From: Antilocapra americana
Taxonomy: Eukaryota > Chordata > Mammalia > Artiodactyla > Antilocapridae
Reading direction: 5' to 3'
DNA length: 64,000 bases
Assembly: GCA_007570785.1 (NCBI GenBank)
Contig: ML664161.1
Coordinates: forward strand, 15,652,861 to 15,716,860
The position numbers and the translations under genes are program-made. This document shows, in pieces, positions 1-11,791 of the stretch (the stretch's first letter is position 1; each line of letters starts with the position of its first letter). Below the pieces are notes generated by a model. That model was not told the origin of the DNA, did no database searches, and saw nothing but the letters and a program-made list of their open reading frames with translations.

Positions 1-44
1 TTGAGAGTAAATAGGATTCCCAGAGCAGACCTCAACGTGTGTGT

Positions 45-872
45 GTGTGGATGGATGCTTCCCCACATCAACAAGCAACTCTCAGGTGCCAGCAGAGTGT
101 CTGAGAATTCAACTTAGTTCTGACACTCTCTACCCAGAGATAGAATCAGATTGCACAGGCAAAGAGTTCAGTCCCACAAGACTGCTGTCCCCTTCAGATG
201 CCAGTCACAAGTCTATGTTGTTACCTGCACTTCTGATTGACAGGCTATCAGTCAGAGCTTCTCAGGACCTCAGGTTTGATTAACTTGCTAGAATAACTCA
301 CAGAACTCAGGAAATCTGTTTGCTTACTAGATTACCTATTTCATCTTAAAAGGATAGTAAAGAGCAGGAATCAATAGCCAGATGAAGAGATCAATAGTGC
401 AAGGTCTCAAACAAAGGAGCATCTGTCCTCGTGGAGCTTGGACCCGGCAGACAGGCATGCAGAGGCATCCTGGTCCCCTGATGTGGAAGCTCTCCTAAAA
501 AGGGACCAAGACACTTTTCCTCTGCAGTTTTTATGGCGGTCATTACATAGTCATGATTGACTAAATCCTTGGCCAATGGTGATTGATTCAACCTCTAGCC
601 CCTCTTTCTTCCCTGTAAATTGAGGGTAGGTCTGAAAATCGTAACCCTCTCATTTTTGCTGGTTCTTCCAGCAACCAACCTCACTCCTCAAGTGCTTCTA
701 AAAGTCATGGTATTCACGTAACAAGACACCTTGTCACTGTTAACGCTTAGGAAATTCCAAGGGCTTGGGGAGCTGTGAGCCAGAAAGTGTGAACAAAGAC
801 CAAACATATATGAGAAATCAACTTTGGTCATCTAAAATGACCAAACAAATATTTCTTACAAATCACATTACA
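45..872 (-). repeat. Ancient ERVL-type LTR, copy 1 (family name uncertain)
   Basis: Read on the minus strand it begins TGTAATGTGATT near 872 and ends near 45. It aligns by eye along most of its length with the plus-strand copy at about 22320-23145: shared blocks include the CAATCATG/ATAATG segment, the CTGTGAG..TATT.TAGCAA segment, and the TCTGGGTAG segment near the end. Internal proviral sequence is not seen beside it. It is a solo LTR; MLT2-like is my best guess at a name but is not verified. A short GT run (37-50) lies at its end. Confidence 0.6.
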
Positions 873-1349
873 GAGAGCATATAAGAAGTGGAATAAACAA
901 TAGTTGGTGACTGACTGACTGAAGACACTGAAGAGAGTAGTCACGATTCTTTCCAACTTTCTAGCTTGGGTAACTGGGAGATTGTGGTGTCAGTCATGAA
1001 GGCAAGAGGAATACTAGTGAAGAACGTACATTTGGTGAGAGCATGGGGCCATAAGTACAAAGAGATCCACTTGAGCACATATCAAACTTCACATTCAAAT
1101 GGACATCCCAGTGAATTTTCGAACAGGCAATTCATATACAAAAGGACATGAAAAGGAAGATATGAGTTAGAAATACAGATGTAAGAAGCATCAGCATATA
1201 GATGATAATTAAAGCCATGAGAATGAATATGATTTGCCAGGATCAATAAATACTGTGAGAAAAGAAGGGGATAAAATCTTGAGGAACCTAAAATTTAAGA
1301 AAAAAAGAACTGGCACTACTAAGCCAACTGAGACAAAGAGGTAGAGGAT
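873..1349. other. Unassigned intergenic stretch
   Basis: No repeat, gene or RNA recognised. Short open frames here lack any family motif. Confidence 0.4.
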
Positions 1350-1690
1350 CTGCCATGGCTACGTTATTTGTGATATCAAAAGACTGAAATAATCAAATGC
1401 TCATCAATATGGGGCTGGTTAAATAAATCATGACATTCTCTACAGTAGAATCCTTTGCATCTATAAAAAAATGGAATGAGTAAGTGCTTTAGCTAACAAT
1501 AGAAAATATGTCTTAAATATACATATGTTTTTGTTTTGTGAAAAAAGCAAAATGTAGAATAGTGCATGTAATGTTGCTATCATTTAGCTGAAATGCAGGG
1601 AAATGCATACACATGATTATATAGTTGCTGGCATATTCACAGAATACCTCTGGAAAGATGTGAAAGAAATTTGTAACCTAGAGGAAACAT
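1350..1690 (+). repeat. L1M-type LINE 3' end
   Basis: Contains the typical old-L1 3' pattern: a gap-riddled 'GGGGCTGGTTAAATAAAT' block near 1411, then 'AAAAAATGGAATGAG' and 'GTGAAAAAAGCAAAATG'. It is diverged and non-coding. Confidence 0.6.
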
Positions 1691-2404
1691 AGTGAGGAAC
1701 CTAGTAATTAGGAAATTGAAGATCCAGGGCAGAATTTCAACACAAAGGCCCAAATATCCTATAAGTTACCAACTATAGGCCAGTTATAGAGACGGAAGCA
1801 TCAGAACCTGAGGCTATTAAATATTTAAACTATTAAGGCAAAAATAATTCTCCTTATTTAGATCTCATGATCATCTAACAACATTCTGAAACTTTTCCCA
1901 CAGAAAGAGAATTCATTCTGTATACTGCTGAAATTGACTTGACAATCATATATTTTTATACAAATTAATCATTGGCATTCTACTATGGCTTTCAACACCT
2001 ATCTCTTGTGCGTTTTGTGAATTTGAGGCAACACCCATGGGCTTAATCAGTTGATCACAGAGAGATTCTGAGTCTACAGAGCTAAGAACTAAACCCTAGA
2101 CTCAGGTAAATTAACCAAGGTGTATTCTACCTTGTTAAGTTTCTTGATGGTGATTTGTCTCTCCTGGCCACACTCCAACAGCTCTATGACATAAAATTCA
2201 AATTTTCAGAGGAAACAAATCTATTTGCAATACGCCTCATCTTATCTTTATGGTACATATTCCATTGAATGATACCAAAGTCACCAATCTAATCATGAAT
2301 TCCATATGACTGTGGCCTCCAACCTCTCCCAGCAGCATCCATGCCTCTCTCCAATCAAAGTTCACTGGTATCATTCAAAATGTTTCTTCCTACCATAAAC
2401 AAAA
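1691..2404. other. Unassigned intergenic stretch
   Basis: AT-rich sequence without a recognised repeat or coding signal. Confidence 0.35.
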
Positions 2405-2410
2405 ATCACA

Positions 2411-2556
2411 TCAGGACTGATGCTCGGGGCTGGTGCACCGAGATTTCCCGGGGGGAGGGAGGAGGGAGGGAGGAGGGAGGGGGGTTCTGGAGGGGGAGCA
2501 TATGTAAACCCATGGCAATATCATGTCATTGTATGGCAAAACTAATAAAAAAAATA
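2411..2556 (+). mobile_element. L1-BT LINE, extreme 3' end only
   Basis: About 145 bases matching the last part of the two longer L1-BT copies in this window (35510-35667 and 47460-47624): the GATGCTCGGG block, the G-rich tract at 2449-2498, then ACTAATAAAAAAA. It is strongly 5'-truncated. Confidence 0.8.
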
Positions 2557-3452
2557 GATTACACTTGCCAGAATCCACTACCAAACCATAAACTTCTGAG
2601 GGAAAGATGCTTTATTCCTTTGTATTCCTAAAAGATAATACAATACCTTGTACATCATAGACATTCAACACATTCACACTGAATTGGATTGAATTCCCTG
2701 CTAATATATTACCTGCCAGATGAGGTAATTACTTAACCACTTAAATCAAGGGTTCTTACAGAATTCTCTTTCAAGTGTGACCTCTAATTTGTAAGGGAGA
2801 TATTTTTGCCTGGGGACCTTTTGACACCCTTCAAATGTAATCATAGGTGAAGCTATTTAGCCTACTTATGAAATCTGCTCAGATAATATACTGCTATCTA
2901 GCAAGGTCAGAAAGTGGGTTTTCTCTTCCAGTTAATAGAGAATCTCAACATACATGAAATATAGAATGATATTTTCCAAATTAGAATTTGATTTTTAAAA
3001 TATGTTACCAGAAGATGATGTCTAGCAAGATGTAAATTTTCTCTGAGACTGAAAGAAGGTGTTTGCAAACACTACATAGGGAACCAGGCATGGGGAAAGC
3101 AGATCTAAGTAGCTAAGTAAGCCAGGTTCAGGCCCTCAACCACAGCAACCCACACAAGTAGCAAATAGCTCTACTTTTTTTGCCTAAAATGGTGGTTTCA
3201 TATACATATTTATTTTTAAAAGGCGTCTACAAATTAATTTTTAGTTTGAAAAATCATTTGTTTAAAATAAGACAGTAATTTCATGCTTCCTCAGATCATG
3301 ATCATAAATGTTTCTCCACTGTATCTGCACCAAAGTAAAGGAGCAATGGATTGACTAGTATGTTTGTTGAAAATTCATTACATACAATGTGATTCTTTTA
3401 TGGTAGTTAGTAATCCCACTTTCTTTTACCTCCTTTCATAGTGGTGACTATG
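2557..3452. other. Unassigned intergenic stretch
   Basis: AT-rich; no gene or recognisable repeat. Confidence 0.35.
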
Positions 3453-4085
3453 ATATCTATAAAATGGAAACACTGACAGGCTTTATTTTCTTGGGCTCCC
3501 ATGTCACTGCAGATGGTGACTGTAGCCATGAAATTAAAAGATGCCTGCTGCTTGGAAGAAAGGTTATGATAAACCTAGACAGCATATTAAAAAGCAAAGT
3601 CATCACTCTGCCTACAAAGGTCCATCTAGTCAAAGCTGTGGTTTTTCCAGTAGTCATGTATGGACATGAGTGCTGGACTGTGAAGAAGGCTGAACACTGA
3701 AGAATTCATACTTTTGAACCATGGTGTTGGAGAAGACTCTTGAGAGTCCCCTGGACAGTAAGGAGATCAAACCAGTCAATTCTAAAGGAAATCAACTGTG
3801 AATATTTATTGAAAGGACTGATGCTGAAGCTGAAGCTCCAGTACTTTGGCCACCTGATGGGAAGAGCCAGCTTATTGGAAAAGACCCTGATGCTGGGGAA
3901 GATGGAGGGCAGAAAGAGAAGGGGGTGATGGAGGATGAAATACTTGAATGGTATCATTGACTCAGTGGACATGAGTTTGAGCAAACTCTGGAAAATAGTG
4001 AAGGACAGGAAAGTCTGGCGTGCTGTAGTCCATGGGGTCACAGAGAGTAGGACGTGACTGAGTAACTAAACAACAACAACAGCAA
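3453..4085 (+). mobile_element. BovB (RTE) LINE, 3' fragment
   Basis: Decayed end of the BovB open reading frame and tail. The frame from 3464 reads FIFLGSHVTADGDCSHEIKR, the conserved region after the reverse-transcriptase palm, and a stop soon follows WTVKKAEH. The 3' end shows GGGGTCACAGAGAGTAGGA and a degenerate (CAA)n/(AGCAAT)n tail around 4068-4098. Confidence 0.85.
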
Positions 4086-4419
4086 TAGCAATAGCAGCTA
4101 CTATGTATTCTGGATCATTTATGTTACTCTTCTGTCTTCTAACTGGCATCAATATAAATAACATTCACAGTATTCTGTAGAACACAGAACCTGGAAAGAT
4201 CCCCTCTATAGTCTAAATTTTTGAAAGGGTAGTCCTTCAGCAAAAAATCTTAGAGTAGACTAATTTCTAAGTATTCAAAGCCACTTCTCTTTTGCCAGAA
4301 AAATGGAAACTCCAGGTCTATAAGTATTGAATAATATGCATCTTTTATCTTACTCAAATAGACCTAACTTTAGAGAACTAATTGCAAACCTTAAGATGTA
4401 AACGGTTACAATTTTTTAA
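4086..4419. other. Unassigned intergenic stretch
   Basis: A simple (CAA/GCAATA) tail left by the preceding BovB, then unique-looking AT-rich DNA. Confidence 0.35.
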
Positions 4420-4532
4420 TTGTGCCCTGCATGTACCATGTGGGATCCTTGTTCCCTGACCAGGGGTCAAACCTGGGCTCCCTGCATCGGAAGTGCAGAA
4501 TCTTACCCACTGGACTGCCAAGGAAGTCCAAA
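4420..4532 (-). repeat. CHR-type (tRNA-Glu) SINE, truncated
   Basis: The reverse strand begins GGACTTCCTTGGCAGTCCAG and shows the tRNA-derived B-box-like GGTTTGACCCCTGGTC. Only the head is retained. Confidence 0.8.
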
Positions 4533-5820
4533 GTCTACAGTTTTATATATGAAAAGAAGTCCAATCTCTTCTCACTGGAGATGAAGAAAACACCAGCATA
4601 CTAAAGCAGAGAATGAAAGAGGAGCTATCACTTGGGAAAAGATTTCAGTGACCTGTGGAAGGAAGCAGAGGAGATTTAACAAGTCAGATCAGTTCTATCT
4701 TAACTACCAAGATTCTAAAATTAATCTAGACACATATTTCTGAACTCATCCTCAGTGGGATTTCATCTCTGCTCCACTTTATTTTCACTTGATTGGGACA
4801 TTATTGTCAGAACATAATAGTCTCATCTGATAAACTATGTTTTAATTATGTCACCATACACTATTGGAGAAGATTTGCTACTCTGCTTTAGTCACATTCA
4901 AATAACTGCCGGTAGTATTTAATACACTGTAAATATTTCAGATCATAACCTTACCCAAATAATCCTTATGCAGCCAGGGAGAGAGGACCATCACCAAACC
5001 ATGCTGTGCATACATCAAATACGTTGATAAAGTAATAATGGCCTATTAATCAGAGCACAGGTTAAATGGGCCTACCTCCTGCTCTACATCAACATTAGTA
5101 TTCTGATAAACTCCTTAGAGAAAGAGAAATGTCACTACCATCCTACACGAGCTCGAGCTTTCAGAATGAAAGGCACTAGGTCAGTTTTCATCTATTTCCA
5201 TATAGTAATAACAGTCACAGATTTAAACAACTTGAATCTAAACCTAAGTACTAAAATAAATCATGGGCTCCCAGCATTAAAGTATTCAGTCCTGTTTTTT
5301 AAAAAATTAAATCTTTGACTGTTTACATAAGCTGGACAGTGTACAGTTTGCTGACTTGTGCCTTACCGTGAACATACAATCAACTATGACCAGTTTTAAT
5401 CTTTAAAATTTCTCCTGAGAGAAGATTTTTGGGTCCTTGAATGCTAGTGGGAAAGACAGTATACTTAACACACACAGTATTAACAACATTTAAGAACTTT
5501 CTTTATAGCTATAATAAAGAAACTCATAATTTATCATTGTAAAAGACTAATTCATATCTTCAGCTGTGAACATGAGCACACAGCATCCCTTCATCCGTAC
5601 AAATGGTCCTATCTGGATATCTGCGCTGCAACTAATTCATCAAAAGGTTAAATGGGTTTCAACTTTCAAAAGAAGGATATAGATTTACTCCCTGCATACC
5701 TCCTTGATGTTTTAATTATTATTTATACTTATTCAGCAGTATGTATTTAGTGGGACTGCGAATTCAGAATTAGGAGCTATGATCTGAAATCTAAAGTTTC
5801 TGGATCTGCTTAAAAGTCAT
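4533..5820. other. Unassigned intergenic stretch
   Basis: 1.3 kb with no clear repeat or coding potential. Confidence 0.35.
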
Positions 5821-5829
5821 AGAATTTCA

Positions 5830-6165
5830 AATCTGGAGGAAATTCAAGTCTAACTACCTCACTTTAAAGGTACACACACACACACGTGTGTGTGCATGCT
5901 CACTCAGTCATGTCTGACTCTTCGCAACCCCGTACGCTGTAGCCCTCCAGGCTCCTCTATCCTTGGCATTCCCCAAGCAAGGATACTGAAGTGGGTTGTC
6001 ATTTCCTTCTCCAAGAGATCTTCCCAATCCAGGGATCGAACTCACATCTCTTGCCTAAACTGCCACCTGGGACGCCTAAATTGGAGAATTAACTGATTTT
6101 CCCAATATCCCTACAGCTAGCAAGTTCAGTAAGGAACTGAACCCAGGCCTTCTGGCTTTTTCCAC
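5830..6165 (-). repeat. MIR SINE split by a Bov-tA insertion
   Basis: The right half (6085-6165) has the antisense MIR pattern, with ACAGCTAGCAAG and GAACTGAACCCAGGCCTTCTGG. A weak left half (about 5830-5870) precedes the inserted SINE. Confidence 0.55.
5872..6082 (-). repeat. Bov-tA SINE with (CA)/(TG) tail
   Basis: Antisense Bov-tA: GCTCACTCAGTCATGTCTGA, then the promoter-derived part with GATCGAACTCACATCTCTTG. A short alternating CA/TG run at 5872-5893 is the tail. It is diverged. Confidence 0.85.
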
Positions 6166-6760
6166 TAAAGGAAATAAATTCCTCAATATATGCAGATAAC
6201 AAAACTATCTCCAAAATTCTTTGTAGTCTAACTTCCTAGGCTCTCTGTATAGGTTAACATCTAGATGGTTCACTACCCTACTAAACACAATTAGGCCTTC
6301 CGCTTTCTGAGTGGAACTGAGAGCAACTATCAATCTGAGTTCTTGGTTGAAAGTAACAAAAGACTTTAGCTAATTTAAGAAGGAAAACAATTTTTTAAGG
6401 ATTTCTGGGTAGTTTCTAGAATCACCAGTAAAATGTGGAGAAACAGGGCTAGGAAAGCAGACAGAAACAAGGGGAGTCTGATAGCAGCCAAGACCAAATC
6501 AAAAATGAGGTGCTAAACCAGACTGGTGGGGACAACACCACAGCAACACCTACACTCTGGACTTGTGTGTTTCTGCCCCTGCTGCCATCACCCTAGACTG
6601 GATTCTCTATTGGCTTTGATTATTTGCTTCAAGAACCCAAGAATAGTGAAAGAGAGGCCCTAGCTACATGGCTGGTTGAAGAACATGCATCTCGTCTTTT
6701 CAGTTTCTACCATGGAGCTTTGCCACAGGATAGCTTTGCCACAGGAATTCCCTATATATT
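6166..6760. other. Unassigned intergenic stretch
   Basis: No recognised gene. A tandem near-duplication of TAGCTTTGCCACAGGA lies at about 6716-6746. Confidence 0.35.
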
Positions 6761-6772
6761 GGAAGGGGTCAG

Positions 6773-7001
6773 GCTTCCCATGTGGCACTAGTGGTAAAGA
6801 ACCTGCCTGCCAATGCAGGAAACCTAAGACACACAAGTTCAGTTCCTGGGTCAGGAAGATCCCTTGGAGGAGGGCATGGCAACCCACTCCAGTATTTTTG
6901 CCTGGAGAATCCCATGGACAGAGAAACCTGATGGGCAACAGTCCATAGGGTCACATAGAGTCGGACACAACTGAAACAACTAAGCACACACAGCACCCAC
7001 A
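6773..7001 (+). repeat. Bov-tA SINE with 12-bp target duplication
   Basis: Sense Bov-tA from GCTTCCCATGTGG to the GGACACAACTGAAACAACTA tail. It is flanked by perfect direct repeats GGAAGGGGTCAG at 6761-6772 and 7002-7013. Confidence 0.92.
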
Positions 7002-7013
7002 GGAAGGGGTCAG

Positions 7014-7224
7014 ATCCAGGGAAGCTAGCCAGCTAGCTAGACAGACTGATAGATACAAATAAACTCTTGTTCACAACAAGTGATGTATCTGAGAAACTTA
7101 GAGAAAAACATCCAAGTCTACAAAAAAGGCCCTCTAAAAGTGACTGAAAATGATCACTAAAAATATTCCAACTAATCTCAAGAATGTAATAATCCTGTAG
7201 AGCCAACTTTAGCATTGCTTTCAT
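7014..7224. other. Unassigned intergenic spacer
   Basis: Short GCTAGCCAGCTAGCTAG-type repeat near 7023, otherwise unremarkable. Confidence 0.3.
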
Positions 7225-7550
7225 ATCCTTCTCTTTGTGACCCCACGGACTGCAGCACACTTCACTGTCTCCTGGAGCTTGCTCAAACTCATGTCCATTG
7301 AGTCAGTGATGCCATCCAACCATCTCGTCCTCTGTCATCCGCTTCTTCTCTTATCCTCAATCTTTCCCAGCATCAGGGTCTTCCCCATGAGTCAGCTCTT
7401 CCTATCAGGTAGACAAAGTATTGGAGCTTCAGCTTCAGCATCAGTCCTTCCAGTGATTATTCAGGGTTGATTTCCTACAGGATTAACTGGTTTGATCTCC
7501 TTGTAGTCCAAGGGACTCTCAAGAATCTTCTCCAGCACCACTTGAGCATG
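7225..7550 (-). mobile_element. BovB LINE, 3' fragment
   Basis: Antisense BovB. The reverse strand shows the GACTCTTGAGAGTCC-like block, the CTGATGCTGAAGCTGAAGCT block and the terminal GGGGTCACAAAG-like segment. No usable frame remains. Confidence 0.85.
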
Positions 7551-8334
7551 GTACATAAAATATATCTAGGAGGATCCACATTATAACATTTATACTATTA
7601 TCTTTGGTGAGAAATGAGTAACTTTGACAAATTTACTCTTAACTAGAGCTTTTAAATTTTTCTGCCACTTGTATGCACTTATGTACATTATGTGTATAAC
7701 AGTTTCTTACCAAAATAATAATTCTAATTCTACTGGTAATTTTAAATAATTCCAGACTTAAACAATATATGATGCTTTCTAAGAAAACACATATAGCTTT
7801 TTATGACATAAACCAAAAAAAAAAAAAAAAACCTTTTAAATATAAATTTTTTTGCAGTTGATTTAGAAACAAATACTCACATTTTTCCACAAATAAGTTA
7901 TTTGAAGAGTGGAATCTTTTAAATTACTTTTAAAGGAAGGGGACATGGTTCTGGTTAAGAGGGGATTTTGCCTGTCAAAACACCATGTATTCTTCTCTTT
8001 ACATCATATATTTCCTCTCCTGGCAAGCTTTATGGCCCTCAATTGCAGTTGTCTATAACTTTCTACTGCTCTTACTCCTGGAGGGTTAATATATAACATT
8101 TGGATTTTTTGGTACTCTTTATTTCCCTTCCCCAAATACCCAAACCCTCTACCCCTTAATTTGGGTAGTCAATTTTGTGCCCAGTCACTATTTATAGCTG
8201 GAAATAATCCCAGGTTGGGGCAGCTGGTCTGGTTTGGAGATCTATAATCTCATTTAGTTTTACTACATATGACTCTAGGCCATAAACACATTAATGGAAT
8301 GTATGTGAACTAAGATGTTTAATATGCATGAAGT
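7551..8334. other. Unassigned intergenic stretch with an A18 run
   Basis: AT-rich; a run of 18 A residues near 7815 may be an old retrotransposon tail, but no body is recognised before it. Confidence 0.35.
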
Positions 8335-8346
8335 ATACATGTACAA

Positions 8347-8577
8347 GGGGCTTTCCTGCAGCTCAGACAGTAAAGAATCTGCCTGCAATGCAGGATACCC
8401 AGGTTTGATCCCTGGGTTGGGAAGATCTCCTGGAGAAGGAATGGAAACCCACTCCAGTATTCTTGCCTGGAGAATCCCATGGAGACAGAAGCCTGGCAGG
8501 CTACAGTCCATGGGGTTGCAAAGAGTTGGACGTGGCTGAGCAACTGACACCTTTACTTTCATTTTGCATACATGCAC
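8347..8577 (+). repeat. Bov-tA SINE with near-perfect target duplication
   Basis: Sense Bov-tA from GGGGCTTTCCTGCAGCTCAG to the CTGAGCAACTGACACC tail. Flanks ATACATGTACAA (8335-8346) and ATACATGCACAA (8578-8589) differ at one base. Confidence 0.92.
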
Positions 8578-8589
8578 AAACAGGGGTCC

Positions 8590-9139
8590 TGTACTGTAAA
8601 GTTTGCACATCATACTTCAAGGGAGAAAGGACTTGTAGTACAGCTAAGGATATCTTTGGCATTTTTTCTGCAGAGGCAAAGCTTCCCTTCTAGGCAGGTA
8701 GGCCCCTAGCATCCGATGAGCAGTCCACGCTGTTTCCTATTGTTTCTTTCAACTTGGAGCATCCTCGTGCCGAATCTCTCCACCAGCCGAAGGCTTACAC
8801 ATTGTTCAATGATCAGTTCAAATTCTGCCTTTTCCCTAAGGGAAATACAGATGTGTAGCTAAAAATGAAAAGGGGCAATACAAACCTTAAAGACAGAAAT
8901 AAATAATAATCATAGGTACCACTGTTACCAAGTACAGATTACTCTTCACATCACACCAGTCTTATAAGCATGGATTAATTATAGCTGCTATGTTACAGAC
9001 ACTGTGACCATTTTCTGCCCTTAAAGAATTTTTAGCCTGATGAAATCAAATTTGTGCAAAATATAATTCAGCACAAGGAGCTAAGAAAGAATTTTCCTAG
9101 AGAATAAGAGTTCATTGTTATGGCTTATGATAGTTGATT
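8590..9139. other. Unassigned intergenic stretch
   Basis: No gene. A weak MIR-like stretch may sit around 8910-9020 but I could not place it. Confidence 0.3.
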
Positions 9140-9365
9140 ATAGACTTGGAAGCAAGATGGCAGAGTAGAAGGATGTGCACTCATCTTCCCCTGCGAGAAC
9201 TCCAAAATTACAACTCACTGCTGAACAGCCATCGATAGGAGAATGTTGGATCCCACCAAAAAAATATACCCCACATCCAAGGGCAAAGGAGAAGCAAGAT
9301 GGTAGGAGTGGCAAAATCATGTTTAGAATCAAACCCCATACCTGCCAGAGATGCTCAGAGGACTC

Positions 9366-9805
9366 AAACAAAACTTTGTGTGCACCAGGAAACTCCACAG
9401 AGACTGAGCAAGCCCTGCCTTTGAATGTATGAATGTCTCCTGTGGAGGTACAGGTGAGCAGTGGCCTGCCACAGAGACCCTGGGTGCGGCAGACCTGGGT
9501 ATGGCATAAGCCCTCTTGGAGGAGGTCACCATTAACCCCAATATAGAGCCACCAGAATGTATACAGGACTGGGAAAACAGACTCTTGGGGGGCAAAAACA
9601 AAACCTTGTGTGCACCAGGACCCAGGAGAAAGGAGCAGTGACCCCACAAGAGACTGACCCAGACTTGCCCGTGAGTGTCCAGGAGTCTCCAGCGGAGGCA
9701 TAGGTCAGCAGTGGCCTGGTGCAGGGTCAGGGGCACTGAGTATGGCAGTGCATACATGGGACCTTTTGAAGGAGGTCACCATTATCTTCATTACCTCCAC
9801 CATAG
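9366..9805 (+). repeat. Duplicated module in the BovB 5' leader
   Basis: Two imperfect direct copies spaced about 230 bp: AAACAAAACTTTGTGTGCACC at 9366 onward and AAACAAAACCTTGTGTGCACC at about 9596 onward. Both continue through a CAGCAGTGGCCTG-type block and GGAGGTCACCATTA (about 9524 and 9769). RTE 5' leaders hold the internal promoter, so these may be promoter modules; that role is inferred. Confidence 0.7.
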
Positions 9806-10631
9806 TTTGGCCTCAGGTAATACAACAGGGAGGGAACACAGCCCTGCCCATCAACAGAAAATTGGACTAAAGATTTACTGAACATGGCCCTGCCCATCAG
9901 AACAAGACCCTTTCCCCCTCAGTCAGTCATCCCATCAGGAAACTCCCATAAGCCTCTCTTATCCTTATCCATCAGAGGGCGAATAGAAAGAAAACCTCAA
10001 TCACAGAAAACTAGCCAAGCTGATCACATGGACAACAGCCTTGTCTAACTCGATGAAATCATGAGCCAGGCCGTATAGGGCCATGCAAGACGGACGGGTC
10101 ATGGTGGAAAGTTCTGACATAACATGGTCCACTGGAGAAGGGAAAGATGACAATACTTCAGTATTGTTGCCTTGAGAACCCCATGAACAGTATGAAAAGG
10201 CAAAAAGATAGGACACTGAAAGATGAACTCGGCAGGTCAGTAAGTGCCCAAAGTGCTACAGAAGATCAGTGGAGAAATAACTCCAGAAAAAAACTAAGAG
10301 GCGGAACCAAAGCAAAAACAACACCCAGTTGTGGATCAAACTCGTGATGGAAGTAAAGTCCGATGCTGTAAAGAACAATATTGCATAGGAACCTGGAATG
10401 TTAGGTCCATGAATGAAGGTAAATTGGAAGTGGTCAACAGAACATGGCAAGAGTGAACATTGACATTTTATAAATCAGTAAACTAAAATGGACTGGAATG
10501 AGTGAATTTAACTTAATGACCATTAAATCTACTATTGTGGGCAAGAATCCCTTAGAAGAAAGGGCGTAGCCCTCATAGTTAGCAAAATAGTCCTAAATGC
10601 AAGAGTTGAATGAAATCTCAAAAATGACAGA

Positions 10632-10973
10632 ATGATCTCTGTTCATTTCCAAGGCAAACCATTCAATATCACAGTAATCCAAGTCAACGCCTCAACCAAT
10701 AATGCTGAAGAAGTTAAAGTTGAACGGTTCTATGAAGACCTACAAGGCCTTCTAGAACTAACACCAAAAAAAGATGTCCTTTTCATTATAGGGGACTGGA
10801 ATGCAAAAGTAGGAAGTCAAGAGATACCTGAAGTAAAAAGCAAACTTGGCCTTGGAGTACAGAATGAAGCATGGCAAAGGCTAACGGAGTTTTGCAAAGA
10901 GAATGCAAACACCCTCTTCCAACAACAGAAAAGAAGACTCTACACATGGACATCACCAGATGGACAATACTGA
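10632..10973 (+). pseudogene. BovB endonuclease-domain relic
   Basis: A 113-codon open fragment inside the 9.1-13.2 kb BovB. It carries the APE-type endonuclease core of RTE elements, with FNITVIQVNASTNN near the start and the metal-binding-region motif FIIGDWNAKVG about residues 51-61, then LYTWTSPDGQY at the end. The family has more residues on both sides; upstream and downstream parts are in other frames. In an intact element this domain nicks target DNA to prime reverse transcription. Non-functional here. Confidence 0.85.
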
Positions 10974-11791
10974 AACCAAATTGATTATATTCTTTGCAGT
11001 CAAAGATGGAGAAGCTCTATGCAGTCAGCAAAAAGACCAGGAGCTGACTATGGCTCAGATCATGAACTCCTTATTGCCAAATTCAAGTGTACATTGAAGA
11101 AAGTAGGGAAAACCACTAGACCATTCAATCCCTTATGATTATACCATGGAAGTGACAAATAGATTCAAGAGATTAGATCTGATAGACAGAGTGCCTGAAG
11201 AACTATGGATGGAGGTTCATGATTCTGTACAGAGGGCAGTGATCAAGACCATCCCCAAGAAAAAGAAATGCAAAAAGGCCAAAAGGTTGTCTAAGGAGGC
11301 CTTACAAATAGCTGTGAAAAGAAGAGAAGCGAAAGGCAAAGGAGAAAAGGAAAGACATACCCAACTGAATGCAGAGTTCCAAGCAATAGCAAGGACAGAT
11401 AAGAAATCCTTCCTCAGTGATCAATGCAAAGAAATAGAGCACAACAATGGAGTGGGAAGACTAGAGATCTCTTCAAGAAAATTAGAGATACCAAGGGAAC
11501 ATTTCTTTCAAAGATGGGCTCAATAAAGGACAGAAATGGTATCGACCTAACAAAAGCAGAAGATATTAAGAAGAGGTGGCAACAATACACAGAAGAACTA
11601 TACAAAAAAGGTCTTCATGACCCAGATAACCACGATGGTGTGATCACTCACCTAGAGCCAGACATCCTGGAATGTGAAGTCAAGTGGGCCTTAGGAAGCG
11701 TCACTACAAACAAAGCTAGTGGAGGTGATGAAATTCCAGTTGAGCTATTTCAAATCCTAAAAGATGATGCTGTGAAAGTGCTTCACTCAAT

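Noticed and set aside
9138..9757. Open frames of 187 and 142 codons on the minus strand
   Set aside because: Both lie antisense to the BovB 5' leader and overlap each other. They arise from the GC-richer leader, not from a gene.
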